Of a stretch of 44,316 nt of DNA, positions 7,589-16,338 are shown piece after piece (positions within the stretch are counted from its first letter, which is position 1; every line of letters begins with the position of its first letter). The stretch is from the NCBI GenBank assembly GCA_017557195.1, contig JAFZAL010000171.1:1-44316 (forward strand), in the 5' to 3' direction. The position numbers were made by a program, and so were the translations under genes. The notes beneath the pieces were generated by a model. That model did not search any database. It was not told the origin of the DNA and saw only the letters and a program-made list of their open reading frames with translations. The stretch is from Thermoguttaceae bacterium (GTDB lineage: Bacteria > Planctomycetota > Planctomycetia > Pirellulales > Thermoguttaceae).

Positions 7589-10303
7589 TCATTTTGAATC
7601 CGGCGTTTCTACTGATGGGGGGTGAACGCTGTTGAGTTTCTTTTCAAGGGTTGCCCGCAGATGCGGATGCGATTTTTCCACTTCGTCGTCGATCAGTTCC
7701 AACGCCTTTTCCCATGCGGACTTCGCGTTGTCCTGATCGTTTTTCGCCGCATAGACGTCGCCCAAATGATCGTAAACGAGCGGGTCTTGAAACTCTTTTA
7801 AGCTGCGCTGAATCAAATCAACGGCTTCGTCGTATTTTTGCATTCGATATTCTATCCAGCCCAGCGTATCCAGATAGGCGGCGTTTTTAGGCTCTTCTTC
7901 TATGGTGCGGCGCGACATCTTTTCAGCGCGGTGCAGATTGATATTTTGCTCCGCCTGCATGTACGCCAGAGAGTTCATGGCAATAAGAGAACCGGGGTAT
8001 TCGTCCAGAACCTGTTCCAATAATTCCACGCATTTCTCTTGATAATCCCGCTTTTTGGATTCGTCCAGATTGGGATCGGCGCAGCGAAGGTCGTAAATGC
8101 CGGAAAGCGAATGACGAGCTTCCGAAACGTTTTCCTGAACCAGTTCGTCTTCGTAATTGTCAACGTTGTCAGCAATGATCTTTTCGTAAAGAGCCTCAGA
8201 CTCGTCAATCCTGTCAGCCAAATACAACAGCCACGCTTTTCGGACGAGGAACTCGATGTCGTCCGGCGCGCTCTCGAGACAGGAGTCGATCTTCTCAATC
8301 GCTTCATCGTACTGTTTGTTGAGAATCAGCGCGCCTGAGAGATAGTAATTGCAGCCGTTGACGCCTTTTTTTGTTGGGAACCATTTTTTAACGTCGTTAA
8401 ACGCCTTGACGGCGGCTGCGTATTGGTAATCTCGCATGAGACACAGACCCCACGTCATGCCAATGTTTTGACCATTAAGCGAGCTGGGAGGAAGAACCAG
8501 GTCTTCGGAATCGTCTCCGCCGCCCGATATTAGTTGTGACGCTTTTGACAGAGCCGATTCAATGGCGTTTTTACGCTTGGGCGTCATCTGAGGAACAACG
8601 CCTTTCGACATCGCATATTCAACAAACGGGCGAATCTCCGTAATTTGAACGCTTTCCGGCTTGGCGTCGGAAGATTCGTCGTCTGGCGATGTTGCCTTAT
8701 TGGGAGCGGAAAAACGCTGATAAGCCACCATAAGCGCCATGCTGACAGCGCCGGCATGGAATACAGACCAGCCCTTTTCGATATGATATCCGTTATCGGC
8801 GGCGTCTGCGAGAATTTTATTTTGAGCGTCTGTCGCCGCAGCAGCAAACGCCTGACGGTTTTTATCGTCTTCGAGGAATTTTGACGTCGTTCCCGAAATT
8901 GAACTTATACTGCCGTTAACCTTGAACAGACGAGCAATCGTATCGAAGGCGTCTGAAAAACGCCCTGTTTCCAGCTGATACTGAATCGTCTTGTTGAGCA
9001 TATCGTTATTGGGCTTGACGTTATAGTAACGCTTGAGCAGTTTAATCGCCTCGTCTTTTTTGTCCTTTTTAGCCAACGAGTCGCAATAATACTCCCAAAC
9101 GTCGTTGTCAAAACTGGTAAGAAGCTTCTTTGACTGTGAAGGCGACGCCAATTTCTTTTGAATCGTCTGAACTTTCTGATTGATTTTATCGACAAGCGTT
9201 TCAAGCGTCTGGTCAACGAATTCCGGCTGATTCATTTTCTCAGCAAGCTCTTCCAGAAGAAACATCGGCTCTTGTCCTTCGCCGGACAAATCTCCCTTTA
9301 ACGCTTCAACGAGATATTTTTTCGCCGCGTCAAAATCTTTTTTTGCCAACGCAATTCGAGCTTTATGGTACGCCAAAACAGGCGCGTTTCTGTTGAGCTT
9401 GTCCGCCATTTCGAAGAACAGTTCCGCTCTTTCAAAACGGTTGTCCATCAAAAAAGCGTCCGCCGCCAATCGGAGCGTATCCGCCTTTTCAATTTGCAAA
9501 GCGTCAATCAGACGGGGAGGAAGCCCAAACTCTTTCGGGTCTTTGGCGGCGCGATAGACGAACTCAAAGCAATCCGACGCCTGAGCGTAATCCTCCGCCA
9601 AATAGGCGCAGCGGGCGGTTTCGTAATTGAGAACAACCGCTTGAGGATCAAATCGCGAGCCAAGTTTTTCCAGCATCGACTTGTAGAGTTTATACGCCTC
9701 TTCAACTTCTTCAATGCGAACGAGCCCGGAAGCCAGCTGACGTAACAGCATCGGGTCGATTCCTCCGACGGGCTGCTGCTGATAATACATTTCGTCTACG
9801 TATCGAGCCGCTAAATCGTACTGTTCTCGAAGACACGCCATTTCAACAATTCGAATTGACGTTGTCGTATTCGGGTCAAGACGCGCCGCGCGCTGATAAT
9901 TTTTTAATGCCTGAGCTTCCAGCAAACGTTTTTGATAGGACGAGTATTTGATTCGTTGAGATTTTTTCGATTCGTTTGGGAAATCGTCTCCGTAAAACTT
10001 TTTATGAACTTCGCTTCGCCGTTCCAGATCTCGGGCGGCAGAAAAGAGAATTCGCGCTTGCGCCTTGTCCTGTTCCTGAGGGGTAAGAGTGCGTACGCGA
10101 GACATCGGTTTTACGGGGTCGTCCCATGGGAAAACGCCGGGCAAGACTAGCGGTTCGGCGTTGTTGGACAGAGCAGGAGCGGTTTCCTGATTTGAATCCT
10201 GAGAGAAAAGAGCGCATGACGACGTTATCCAAAGGAATAATACTATTCCTGGAAACAGACGCGCTATGCGAACCAACTTTATATACAGTAAATGGAATTT
10301 CAT
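7589..10303 (-). CDS. Large exported TPR-repeat protein
   Basis: The 904-residue protein has a long N-terminal hydrophobic signal (IVLFLWITSSCALFSQ). A Cys occurs near the expected cleavage site but the lipobox is poor, so a lipoprotein is only possible. At least seven TPR-like helix pairs are spread over the rest, for example NYQRAARLDPNTTTSIRI, ERAELFFEMADKLNRNAPVL, EAIEKIDSCLESAPDDIEFL and EAVDLIQRSLKEFQDPLVYD. A Ser/Asp-rich break lies near the centre. It is probably a periplasmic or outer-membrane scaffold. It follows the endonuclease III-like gene on the same strand, separated from it by a terminator-like hairpin. No enzymatic motif is visible. Confidence 0.85.
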   Translation of the reverse strand: MKFHLLYIKLVRIARLFPGIVLFLWITSSCALFSQDSNQETAPALSNNAEPLVLPGVFPWDDPVKPMSRVRTLTPQEQDKAQARILFSAARDLERRSEVHKKFYGDDFPNESKKSQRIKYSSYQKRLLEAQALKNYQRAARLDPNTTTSIRIVEMACLREQYDLAARYVDEMYYQQQPVGGIDPMLLRQLASGLVRIEEVEEAYKLYKSMLEKLGSRFDPQAVVLNYETARCAYLAEDYAQASDCFEFVYRAAKDPKEFGLPPRLIDALQIEKADTLRLAADAFLMDNRFERAELFFEMADKLNRNAPVLAYHKARIALAKKDFDAAKKYLVEALKGDLSGEGQEPMFLLEELAEKMNQPEFVDQTLETLVDKINQKVQTIQKKLASPSQSKKLLTSFDNDVWEYYCDSLAKKDKKDEAIKLLKRYYNVKPNNDMLNKTIQYQLETGRFSDAFDTIARLFKVNGSISSISGTTSKFLEDDKNRQAFAAAATDAQNKILADAADNGYHIEKGWSVFHAGAVSMALMVAYQRFSAPNKATSPDDESSDAKPESVQITEIRPFVEYAMSKGVVPQMTPKRKNAIESALSKASQLISGGGDDSEDLVLPPSSLNGQNIGMTWGLCLMRDYQYAAAVKAFNDVKKWFPTKKGVNGCNYYLSGALILNKQYDEAIEKIDSCLESAPDDIEFLVRKAWLLYLADRIDESEALYEKIIADNVDNYEDELVQENVSEARHSLSGIYDLRCADPNLDESKKRDYQEKCVELLEQVLDEYPGSLIAMNSLAYMQAEQNINLHRAEKMSRRTIEEEPKNAAYLDTLGWIEYRMQKYDEAVDLIQRSLKEFQDPLVYDHLGDVYAAKNDQDNAKSAWEKALELIDDEVEKSHPHLRATLEKKLNSVHPPSVETPDSK

Positions 10304-10326
10304 TTATTTATCGTAAAACGCTCGAA

Positions 10327-10366
10327 AGGTTGAAATCAGCAACAACGCGTTTGCCGATTTCAACCT
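10327..10366 (-). terminator. Rho-independent-like terminator
   Basis: AGGTTGAAATC (10327-10337) and GATTTCAACCT (10356-10366) form a perfect 11-bp stem. It lies 16 bases after the stop of the endonuclease III-like gene and just before the TPR gene starts at 10303. Only a short TTTT follows. It would separate the two transcripts. Confidence 0.65.
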
Positions 10367-10381
10367 CAAGCAAAGTTTGAA

Positions 10382-11710
10382 CTATTTAGACTTTTTTGTT
10401 GTTTTGGCAGCCGGAGCCTTGGACGCTTTGGACGTTTCCGCCTTTTTAGCTGCGGGTTTCTTTGCCGGAGCGGGACTGGATTTCGCGGACTTGGCTTCGG
10501 TCTTGGGTTTCGCGCTCTTGGCAGGGGCGGACTTGGCAGAAACCGTTTTCTTCACTGTTGTTTTGGCTGGAGCGGACTTCTTTTCAGGAGTCGTCTTCTT
10601 TACAGCGGCAGGCTTCTTTTCAGCAGCCGGTTTTTTCGCAGCGACAGGTTTCTTCTCTGCGGTTGTCTTTTTAACAGCGGCGGACTTCTTCTCGACAGCG
10701 GGCTTTTTCTCAGCGGTTGTCTTTTTAGCCACTGGCTTCTTTTCAGCGACCGGTTTCTTTTCAGCGGGCTTCTTCTCGACAGCATGCTTCTTCTCAGCAG
10801 TTGTCTTTTTAGCCGCAGCAGGTTTCTTTTCCGCAACCGGTTTCTTCTCGGCAACTGTTTTTTTCTCTGCTGCCGGCTTCTTCTCGGGAGCGGCGGGCTT
10901 CGGAGCTTCCGGTTTTTCTGCAGGTTTAGCTTCGGGCTTAGCCGAGACTTCCGGTTCAGATTTAGATTCTACAGCCGGCGCCGCCGGAGTCAATTCAGGA
11001 AGAGTTGGTTGAACTTCTTCATCGCTCTTGCGGCGCTTGGGAATGTTATCCTTGCATTTTGGGTCGATAGCGACGAGAATCTCCATGACTTTGCGTCCGT
11101 AGGGGTTCTTAACGTACAACGCCGCCAACTGATGAAGCAGCGAGAAGAATTCGTTGGCCTTTTTCTTTTCAATGACGCGTTCGAGCCACGAAACGGAATT
11201 CTTTTCCCGGTCTTTTTTGTCAATCAGACCGAGAATGTCCAGGACTTCAAATTCTCCGGAGGAAACGGGAATGGCGTGCCGTCCCATGACGGTCATCATT
11301 ACGTAAGCGGAATTGAACGGCGTTACGTTTTCCATTTTGGCAACGTACTCATTGAACGCCTTAACGCTCATCTTTTTGATTTCGTCAATATCAAAAGCGT
11401 ATTTCTGATCAAAAATGTAATGCAGAATCCGCTTCAGACGAAGCCCAGTTTGAGCCGGTTCTGGCAGATTTTTCATCGTTTCCGCCAGCTCGCGAGAACT
11501 GGAAACGCGAACTTCATTCCAGTCAAAATAGTTGTGCGTCAAAGCGTTATAGACGTCGTCCGCCGCGGAAAACGAGGCGTTTTCCAGGCAAATCGAGTAG
11601 ATAAGCTGTTCAATCGGCGTACGTTCCGCTTCCAGACGCTCTACTTTGAAGTTCTTTTTTAATACGGTAACCATCCGTTTTAACACGGCGGCGCGTTCAG
11701 CGTTAGTCAT
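10382..11710 (-). CDS. Catalytically dead endonuclease III-like domain fused to a histone H1-like Lys/Ala tail
   Basis: The start is placed at the ATG of MTNAERAAV (11708-11710) because AGGAG lies 9 bases upstream; the frame is open further upstream without support. Residues 1 to about 235 follow the HhH-GPD fold of endonuclease III: TPIEQLIYSICLENASF, then DWNEVRVSSSRELAETMKN, then FNSAYVMMTVMGRHAIPV. Where Nth has the helix-hairpin-helix LPGVGxKTA with its catalytic Lys and then VDTH with the catalytic Asp, this protein has MENVTPFNSA and VSSGE. Three of four iron-sulphur Cys are missing. The last about 190 residues are almost only Lys, Ala, Pro, Glu, Thr and Ser in repeated AEKKP/AVKKTT units, like histone H1 and bacterial Hc1-type proteins. 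I infer a DNA-binding, possibly nucleoid-organising protein. Confidence 0.75.
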   Translation of the reverse strand: MTNAERAAVLKRMVTVLKKNFKVERLEAERTPIEQLIYSICLENASFSAADDVYNALTHNYFDWNEVRVSSSRELAETMKNLPEPAQTGLRLKRILHYIFDQKYAFDIDEIKKMSVKAFNEYVAKMENVTPFNSAYVMMTVMGRHAIPVSSGEFEVLDILGLIDKKDREKNSVSWLERVIEKKKANEFFSLLHQLAALYVKNPYGRKVMEILVAIDPKCKDNIPKRRKSDEEVQPTLPELTPAAPAVESKSEPEVSAKPEAKPAEKPEAPKPAAPEKKPAAEKKTVAEKKPVAEKKPAAAKKTTAEKKHAVEKKPAEKKPVAEKKPVAKKTTAEKKPAVEKKSAAVKKTTAEKKPVAAKKPAAEKKPAAVKKTTPEKKSAPAKTTVKKTVSAKSAPAKSAKPKTEAKSAKSSPAPAKKPAAKKAETSKASKAPAAKTTKKSK

Positions 11711-11767
11711 ATAGTTTCGCTCCTGAGTCCAACCCTGAAAGGGTATAATAATACATTTTGAATATAT

Positions 11768-11795
11768 ATTGTACCGCAATTAAGAATAAAGTCAA
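11768..11795 (-). promoter_or_regulatory. Sigma-70-type promoter for the endonuclease III-like/H1 gene
   Basis: On the minus strand TTGACT (11790-11795) and TACAAT (11768-11773) are 16 bases apart, about 60 bases before the chosen start codon. The fit to the housekeeping consensus is good. The resulting leader contains the AGGAG ribosome site. Confidence 0.65.
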
Positions 11796-11867
11796 GGCGT
11801 AGCGGCTCTCATTCGCCATATTTTTGTTCTTTAAAAATTTTTGCGAACCAAATTGCCTGTTGGGGGG

Positions 11868-11878
11868 TATAATATAAT
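11868..11878 (+). promoter_or_regulatory. Possible -10 region for the Bat operon
   Basis: Two overlapping TATAAT hexamers (11868-11873 and 11873-11878) lie about 65 bases before moxR. No good -35 hexamer sits at the right distance; TTGCGA at 11841 is too far. Upstream of a long operon this is the best candidate start region. Confidence 0.35.
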
Positions 11879-11941
11879 TATGACGAGTTTGACTGATTGT
11901 CAGTCGTTAAAGAATCAACGGTTAATTTACAAGTTTATATT

Positions 11942-12931
11942 ATGAGTTTCGACATTCAATCGATTAACATTCAGGTTTCTCAGCAGGCTGAGAAATTAAC
12001 CCTGCTGCGGCAGGAAATCGGCAAAGTTCTTATTGGTCAAAAGACAATGGTTGACCGCCTTTTAATCGGGCTGCTGACCGGAGGGCACATCCTTCTGGAA
12101 GGCGTTCCCGGGTTGGCGAAAACGACGGCAATCAAAGCGCTGGCGCAGGCTCTGGACTCTAAATTCCAGAGAATTCAGTTTACCCCTGACCTTCTTCCCG
12201 CCGACCTGTTGGGAACGATGATCTACGTTCCCGGAACCGGCGATTTCCAAACCCGAAAGGGTCCGATTTTCTCTAACTTTATTTTAGCGGATGAAATCAA
12301 CCGCGCGCCGTCTAAAGTCCAGTCCGCTCTGCTGGAAGCGATGCAGGAAAAGCAGGTAACCATCGGCGATTCCACCTATAAGCTGGACGATCTGTTTTTG
12401 GTCATGGCAACGCAAAACCCGATTGAGCAGGAAGGCACGTATCCGCTGCCGGAAGCCCAGCTTGACCGATTCATGCTCAAGGTGAAAATCACGTATCCCA
12501 AGCCGGACGAAGAAATGCAGGTTCTCAATCAGGCGTTGGGCGCGGTCGCCCCGAAGACGTCTCCGGTACTGTCCGAGGCGGATATTCTTTCCATGAAACA
12601 GACGGTTGAACAGCTCTATATCGACGACCAGATCAAACGATACATTCTCTCGATTGTTCAGGCGACGCGAAATCCAGAAGACTACGACCTGAAAAAACTC
12701 AAGCCGCTTATCGAATACGGCGGATCTCCGCGTGCGACAATTTACCTGGCTATTGCCGCCAGAGCGGAAGCGTTTCTTAACGGCCGCGGCTTTGTAACGC
12801 CGCAAGACGTTAAAGACATCGCTTACGACGTTCTGCGACATCGTATAATTCCAACGTACGAAGCAGAAGCGGAAGGCTTGACGTCGGAGAATATCATTGA
12901 CGCAGTTCTTCAAGCTGTACCGGTTCCGTAA
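11942..12931 (+). CDS. moxR: MoxR-family AAA+ ATPase
   Basis: The start is set at the ATG of MSFDIQS; a TTG 45 bases upstream is open but would add an unconserved stretch. The 329-residue protein has Walker A GVPGLAKT (from residue 54), Walker B with [13 protein letters not shown], and sensor 1 ([23 protein letters not shown]), all diagnostic of MoxR. The C-terminal lid has the arginine-rich [19 protein letters not shown]. MoxR ATPases act as chaperones that work with von Willebrand A (vWA) domain partners, here the DUF58, BatA and BatB proteins encoded directly downstream. It is the first gene of the operon. Confidence 0.95.
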   Translation: MSFDIQSINIQVSQQAEKLTLLRQEIGKVLIGQKTMVDRLLIGLLTGGHILLEGVPGLAKTTAIKALAQALDSKFQRIQFTPDLLPADLLGTMIYVPGTGDFQTRKGPIFSNFILADEINRAPSKVQSALLEAMQEKQVTIGDSTYKLDDLFLVMATQNPIEQEGTYPLPEAQLDRFMLKVKITYPKPDEEMQVLNQALGAVAPKTSPVLSEADILSMKQTVEQLYIDDQIKRYILSIVQATRNPEDYDLKKLKPLIEYGGSPRATIYLAIAARAEAFLNGRGFVTPQDVKDIAYDVLRHRIIPTYEAEAEGLTSENIIDAVLQAVPVP

Positions 12932-12933
12932 TA

Positions 12934-13009
12934 TTAGGGAATAGGGAGTAGGGAATAGGGAGTAGGGAGTTGGCATATTTCTCGCAACTCGCTACTCGCA
13001 ACTCGCAAC
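12934..13009. repeat. Heptad element 4 with mismatched arms
   Basis: The left half is TAGGGAA/TAGGGAG units. The right half is ACTCGCA/ACTCGCT units ending directly before the next ATG. Unlike other elements, the two arms are not complementary. They look like halves of two different elements joined. Confidence 0.8.
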
Positions 13010-13010
13010 T

Positions 13011-13928
13011 ATGAACGATAATAATAATACAAATCCGTCCGCATTGTCCTCAATAGGCATAACCGCAGAGAAAGTCCGTCGATTGCAGATCGTTGCCAAT
13101 CGACGGGTTGACGATCTGTTGGCGGGACAGTACAAAAGCGTGTTTCGCGGCCGCGGCATGGAGTTTGACGAAGTGCGTCAGTATCAGCCCGGCGACGACA
13201 TTCGCGATATAGACTGGAATGTAACAGCGCGGTCTGGCGAGCCGTTTATTAAACGGTATTGCGAAGAACGCGAGCTGACGATTATGTTCCTCGTTGACGT
13301 TTCCGCGTCCGGGATTTTCGGGTCGGCGAACAAATCGAAGCTGGACGCCATGACGGAAATTGCAGCGGTGCTGATGTTTTCCGCGTTGAAAAACAACGAC
13401 AAAATCGGCATGATTACCTTTGCCGACGACGTTATCGAGTACATCCCGCCCAGAAAGGGGAAGTCGTATATTCTGTCGATGATTCAGAAGCTGGTAACGA
13501 TTGAGCCGGTTCGGCGTCAAACGAACCTGTCTGCCGCGCTGGAGTTCATGACCAAGGTTTTGAAACGGCGCGCTGTCGCGTTTCTCATTTCCGATCTCGA
13601 CGGCGATCTGTCCCAGCGGGCGCTCATGGGCGCTAACCGACGTCACGATTTGGTGGCGCTGCGAGTAAACGATCCCCGCGAGTACGAAATTCCCGACGTT
13701 GGGTTTATAACTCTGGAAGACGCCGAGACGGGAGAGCTGATTGAACTCGACGCCCGCTCGCCCAAGGTTCGCGCTCTGTTCGCTCAAAACGCGAAACAGC
13801 GTGACGAACAAATCAACGACCGCCTTCGCCGCTCGAAAGTCGATCAATTAAAACTCGATACGCAGTCCGACTCCGTTGACGAACTGCGAAAATTTTTCGA
13901 TATGAGGGAACGGAGGATAAGGCATTAG
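13011..13928 (+). CDS. DUF58 protein (vWA-like partner of MoxR)
   Basis: The 305-residue cytosolic protein has the DUF58 core FRGRGMEFDEVRQYQPGDDI followed by RDIDWNVTARSGEPFIKRY. A vWA-like metal site DVSAS (Asp96) follows, with later SDLDGD. No transmembrane segment is present. DUF58 genes nearly always follow moxR, and the proteins are thought to be clients or partners of the ATPase. The start ATG abuts the preceding heptad element with no Shine-Dalgarno sequence. The stop TAG is supplied by the first bases of the next element. Confidence 0.93.
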   Translation: MNDNNNTNPSALSSIGITAEKVRRLQIVANRRVDDLLAGQYKSVFRGRGMEFDEVRQYQPGDDIRDIDWNVTARSGEPFIKRYCEERELTIMFLVDVSASGIFGSANKSKLDAMTEIAAVLMFSALKNNDKIGMITFADDVIEYIPPRKGKSYILSMIQKLVTIEPVRRQTNLSAALEFMTKVLKRRAVAFLISDLDGDLSQRALMGANRRHDLVALRVNDPREYEIPDVGFITLEDAETGELIELDARSPKVRALFAQNAKQRDEQINDRLRRSKVDQLKLDTQSDSVDELRKFFDMRERRIRH

Positions 13929-14098
13929 GCAAGAGGCAGTAGGCAGTAGTTATAGAGAAGCCGCTAGCTATTAGCTGCTAGCTGTTAGCTTGTGCGCTAG
14001 CGCTTCTTAGCGTTAACAACAAAAGCAGGAAACTAAAAATACAAAGCTAGGGGCTAGTAGCTAGAAGCTAAAAGCTGTCTCGCAACTCGCATTCCCTT
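13920..14098. repeat. Heptad element 5 (composite)
   Basis: It opens with TAGGCAA/TAGGCAG-type units, then TAGCTAT, TAGCTGC, TAGCTGT, TAGCTTG units, and a core with GCGCTAGCGC near 14000. A degenerate right part with AGCTAGG, GCTAGTA, GCTAGAA units follows, ending in CTCGCAACTCGCA. Several unit types thus follow one another. It fills the gap between DUF58 and the next Bat gene and includes the DUF58 stop codon. Confidence 0.75.
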
Positions 14099-14107
14099 GA
14101 GATTATT

Positions 14108-15079
14108 ATGAAAACCAATTACATACTGTCGTTATGTCTTATACTGGCTCTGCTGGCGTTTGAGTCAGCAGGCTGGGCGCAAGACGCTTCCAAAGCCGAA
14201 AAGGACGCGGCTCCGACTGCGGTTTCGGTAGAGTCGTCGGCGTCGCCGCTGGAAAATGTAACGCTGGCTACGGATGTTAAATGGACGATTAAAGTCAACG
14301 TCCCGGAAGGGTATGCTCTGCCGTCGGCGCAGATTCCGAAAAAATGGGGCGTCTGGACGATAGCCGCATCGGAAACGCTTCAGACCAGCCCAACAACGCA
14401 CGAGATTCGCCTGACGCTGCGTCCGACGAAATTGGGCGATCAGGTCGTGCCTGCGTTTCCCGTCTATTATCAGGACAAGTCCGGCAAACCCGGCTGCGTG
14501 GAAGTCAAACCGTTTAACGTCAAGGTTGTTTCCAAGGTTGCTAAAAGCGAGGACAATCTCAAGGGAATGGGTTCTGAAAATTCTCTCCTTGACGTCAAAA
14601 AGAATCTTTTGCCGTATATAATCGCCTCTTTGGCGGCGTTAATTGTGATTGTCATGATCTGGTCGGCGTTTTTCAAACGAAAGAAATCGTCCAAAGCGGA
14701 AAAGCCGAAATCTCCGTACGAACTGGCGATGGAACGCATGAAAGCCCTGCTGGAATCCGGGCTGGCTCATCGCGACGTGAAAATGTTTTATGTGGAACTG
14801 ACAGGCATCGTCCGAGAGTTTATCGAACGCACGACGCTGATTAACGCTCCAGAACTGACGACGGAAGAATTCCTTTACAAGATCAGTCAGGGGAACGTCT
14901 TTTCCGACGTCGAACGCATTCGGCTAAAGCATTTTTTGGAGTCGGCGGACATGGTCAAGTTTGCTCAACACGATCCTGGAGAAGCGGGAATCAATACGGC
15001 AATCCATAACGCTGAGGCGTTTATATGTATAGAGATGGAAGAAGAAGGCAGTAGGCAAGAGGCAGTAGGCAGTAGTTAG
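14108..15079 (+). CDS. Membrane protein of the Bat operon, DUF4381/BatD-C-terminus-like
   Basis: The 323-residue protein has a signal peptide (to about SAGWAQ). A beta-rich extracytoplasmic domain (about 40-150) includes PTKLGDQVVPAFPVYYQDK. One transmembrane segment lies near 170-190 (YIIASLAALIVIVMIW). A helical cytoplasmic domain follows, with YVELTGIVREFIERTTLINA and ELTTEEFLYKI, as in DUF4381 and the C-terminus of BatD. In other moxR-bat operons a DUF4381 gene occupies this slot. The last about 11 residues ([12 protein letters not shown]) and the stop codon are encoded by the heptad element that starts there, so the natural C-terminus was probably shorter or different. Confidence 0.75.
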   Translation: MKTNYILSLCLILALLAFESAGWAQDASKAEKDAAPTAVSVESSASPLENVTLATDVKWTIKVNVPEGYALPSAQIPKKWGVWTIAASETLQTSPTTHEIRLTLRPTKLGDQVVPAFPVYYQDKSGKPGCVEVKPFNVKVVSKVAKSEDNLKGMGSENSLLDVKKNLLPYIIASLAALIVIVMIWSAFFKRKKSSKAEKPKSPYELAMERMKALLESGLAHRDVKMFYVELTGIVREFIERTTLINAPELTTEEFLYKISQGNVFSDVERIRLKHFLESADMVKFAQHDPGEAGINTAIHNAEAFICIEMEEEGSRQEAVGSS

Positions 15080-15235
15080 AAGGCAAGAGGCAGTAGGCAG
15101 TAGTTTAGATTTTTTTGCTTCCTATTTGCTAGCGCCTATTCCCTACTCCCTACTCCCTATTCCCTACTCCCTACTCCCTACTCCCTATTCCCCATATCCC
15201 CTACTGCCTATTGCCTACTGCCTACTGCCTAATTA
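15045..15235. repeat. Heptad element 6 (composite, overlapping a gene end)
   Basis: The left arm is GGCAGTA/GGCAAGA units and starts inside the preceding coding sequence. A core with TTTGCTAGCGCC follows. The right part has CTATTCC/CTACTCC units, then a switch to CTGCCTA/TTGCCTA units. It ends 3 bases before the batA start codon. Confidence 0.85.
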
Positions 15236-15237
15236 CC

Positions 15238-16320
15238 ATGAATTTTGAATTTCATTCGCCGCTGTGGCTTTTACTGCTTATTCCGTGGACTATCGCGGTG
15301 TTGTCGTTTGCGTTCCCGTTTGGGAAACGACAGCAAAGCAGATCGGCGATTTTGTTTCCTGACGTCAGCTCTCTGCGCGATTTGCCGGTAACGTTTGCCT
15401 TGAGAATCAAGCGTCTTTTGCCGCTGGTTCTGTTTTTGGCGGGCGTATGCGCGATTGTCGCCTTGGCGCGGCCGCGTCAGGGAGAAGAAGAATTTCGCGT
15501 TCAGACGGAAGGCATCGCTATTGAAATGGTCGTCGACAGAAGCGGGTCGATGCGCGCTCTGGACTTCAAAATCAACGGTCGTCAGGTCAATCGTCTGGAT
15601 GCGATTAAAGACGTTTTCAAACGGTTCGTCATCGGAGATGGCGTTCTGGAAGGGCGTCCCAACGACAACATCGGTTTGATTTCTTTCGGCGGCTATGCGG
15701 AAGACCGCTGTCCGCTGACGCTGGATCACGACGCGTTAATCAGCGTTTTGAACGAAGTCAACATCTCCGATCCGATTTACGACGACCGGGGGCGATTGCT
15801 CAACGAACATCTGGTTCAGGAAGAAAACAGCACAGCTATCGGCGACGCGCTGGCGGAAGGCGTGGAACGTCTGCGGAACGCGGAAGAGAAATCCAAGATC
15901 ATGATTTTCCTTTCCGACGGCGAACAGACGGCTGGCGAGCTGACCCCGGAACAGGGAACCGCTCTGGCGAAAAAGTATGGTATAAAGGTTTATACTATCG
16001 GAATCGGCTCTAATGGGATGACGGACGTTCCTGTAATGCTTTCCAACGGCCGGGTTATCATGCAAAAGGGAATTATGCGTCTGGACGAACAGACGCTTAA
16101 AAATATCGCCAAAGAGACTGGCGGCGTTTATTTCAACGCGAAGTCGACCAAGGCTCTGGAACAGGTTTATCAGGCGATTGACAAACTTGAGAAGTCCAAA
16201 ATCGAAGGGCAGATGTACACGCATTACAAGGAATGGTATCCCGTTCCTCTGTGGGCAAGCCTGATTTTGATTTTGGCGTATGTGTTACTAACAACCACGC
16301 GATTCAGATCGCTTCCGTAA
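15238..16320 (+). CDS. batA: BatA: membrane protein with vWA domain
   Basis: The start is the ATG of MNFEFHSPLWLLLL; an upstream ATG would read the heptad repeat. The 360-residue protein has two N-terminal transmembrane helices (LWLLLLIPWTIAVLSF and LLPLVLFLAGVCAIVALARP). A vWA domain follows with MIDAS motif DRSGS (Asp100), the conserved Thr region of ENSTAIGDALAEGV, and FLSDGEQ. A last helix is ASLILILAYVLLTTT. BatA proteins work with MoxR in envelope and oxidative-stress tolerance. Its stop overlaps an AAGGAG, but the distance to the next ATG is longer than usual. Confidence 0.92.
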   Translation: MNFEFHSPLWLLLLIPWTIAVLSFAFPFGKRQQSRSAILFPDVSSLRDLPVTFALRIKRLLPLVLFLAGVCAIVALARPRQGEEEFRVQTEGIAIEMVVDRSGSMRALDFKINGRQVNRLDAIKDVFKRFVIGDGVLEGRPNDNIGLISFGGYAEDRCPLTLDHDALISVLNEVNISDPIYDDRGRLLNEHLVQEENSTAIGDALAEGVERLRNAEEKSKIMIFLSDGEQTAGELTPEQGTALAKKYGIKVYTIGIGSNGMTDVPVMLSNGRVIMQKGIMRLDEQTLKNIAKETGGVYFNAKSTKALEQVYQAIDKLEKSKIEGQMYTHYKEWYPVPLWASLILILAYVLLTTTRFRSLP

Positions 16321-16338
16321 GGAGTATAATCGGAAAAA

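Noticed and set aside
10377..11012. Plus-strand open frame rich in Phe, Ala and Gly (GFFSATGFFSA...)
   Set aside because: It is the antisense of the Lys/Ala-rich tail, kept open by biased codons.
11897..11941. TTG start extending MoxR by 15 residues
   Set aside because: The conserved MoxR start region fits the ATG at 11942; the extension is not family-like.
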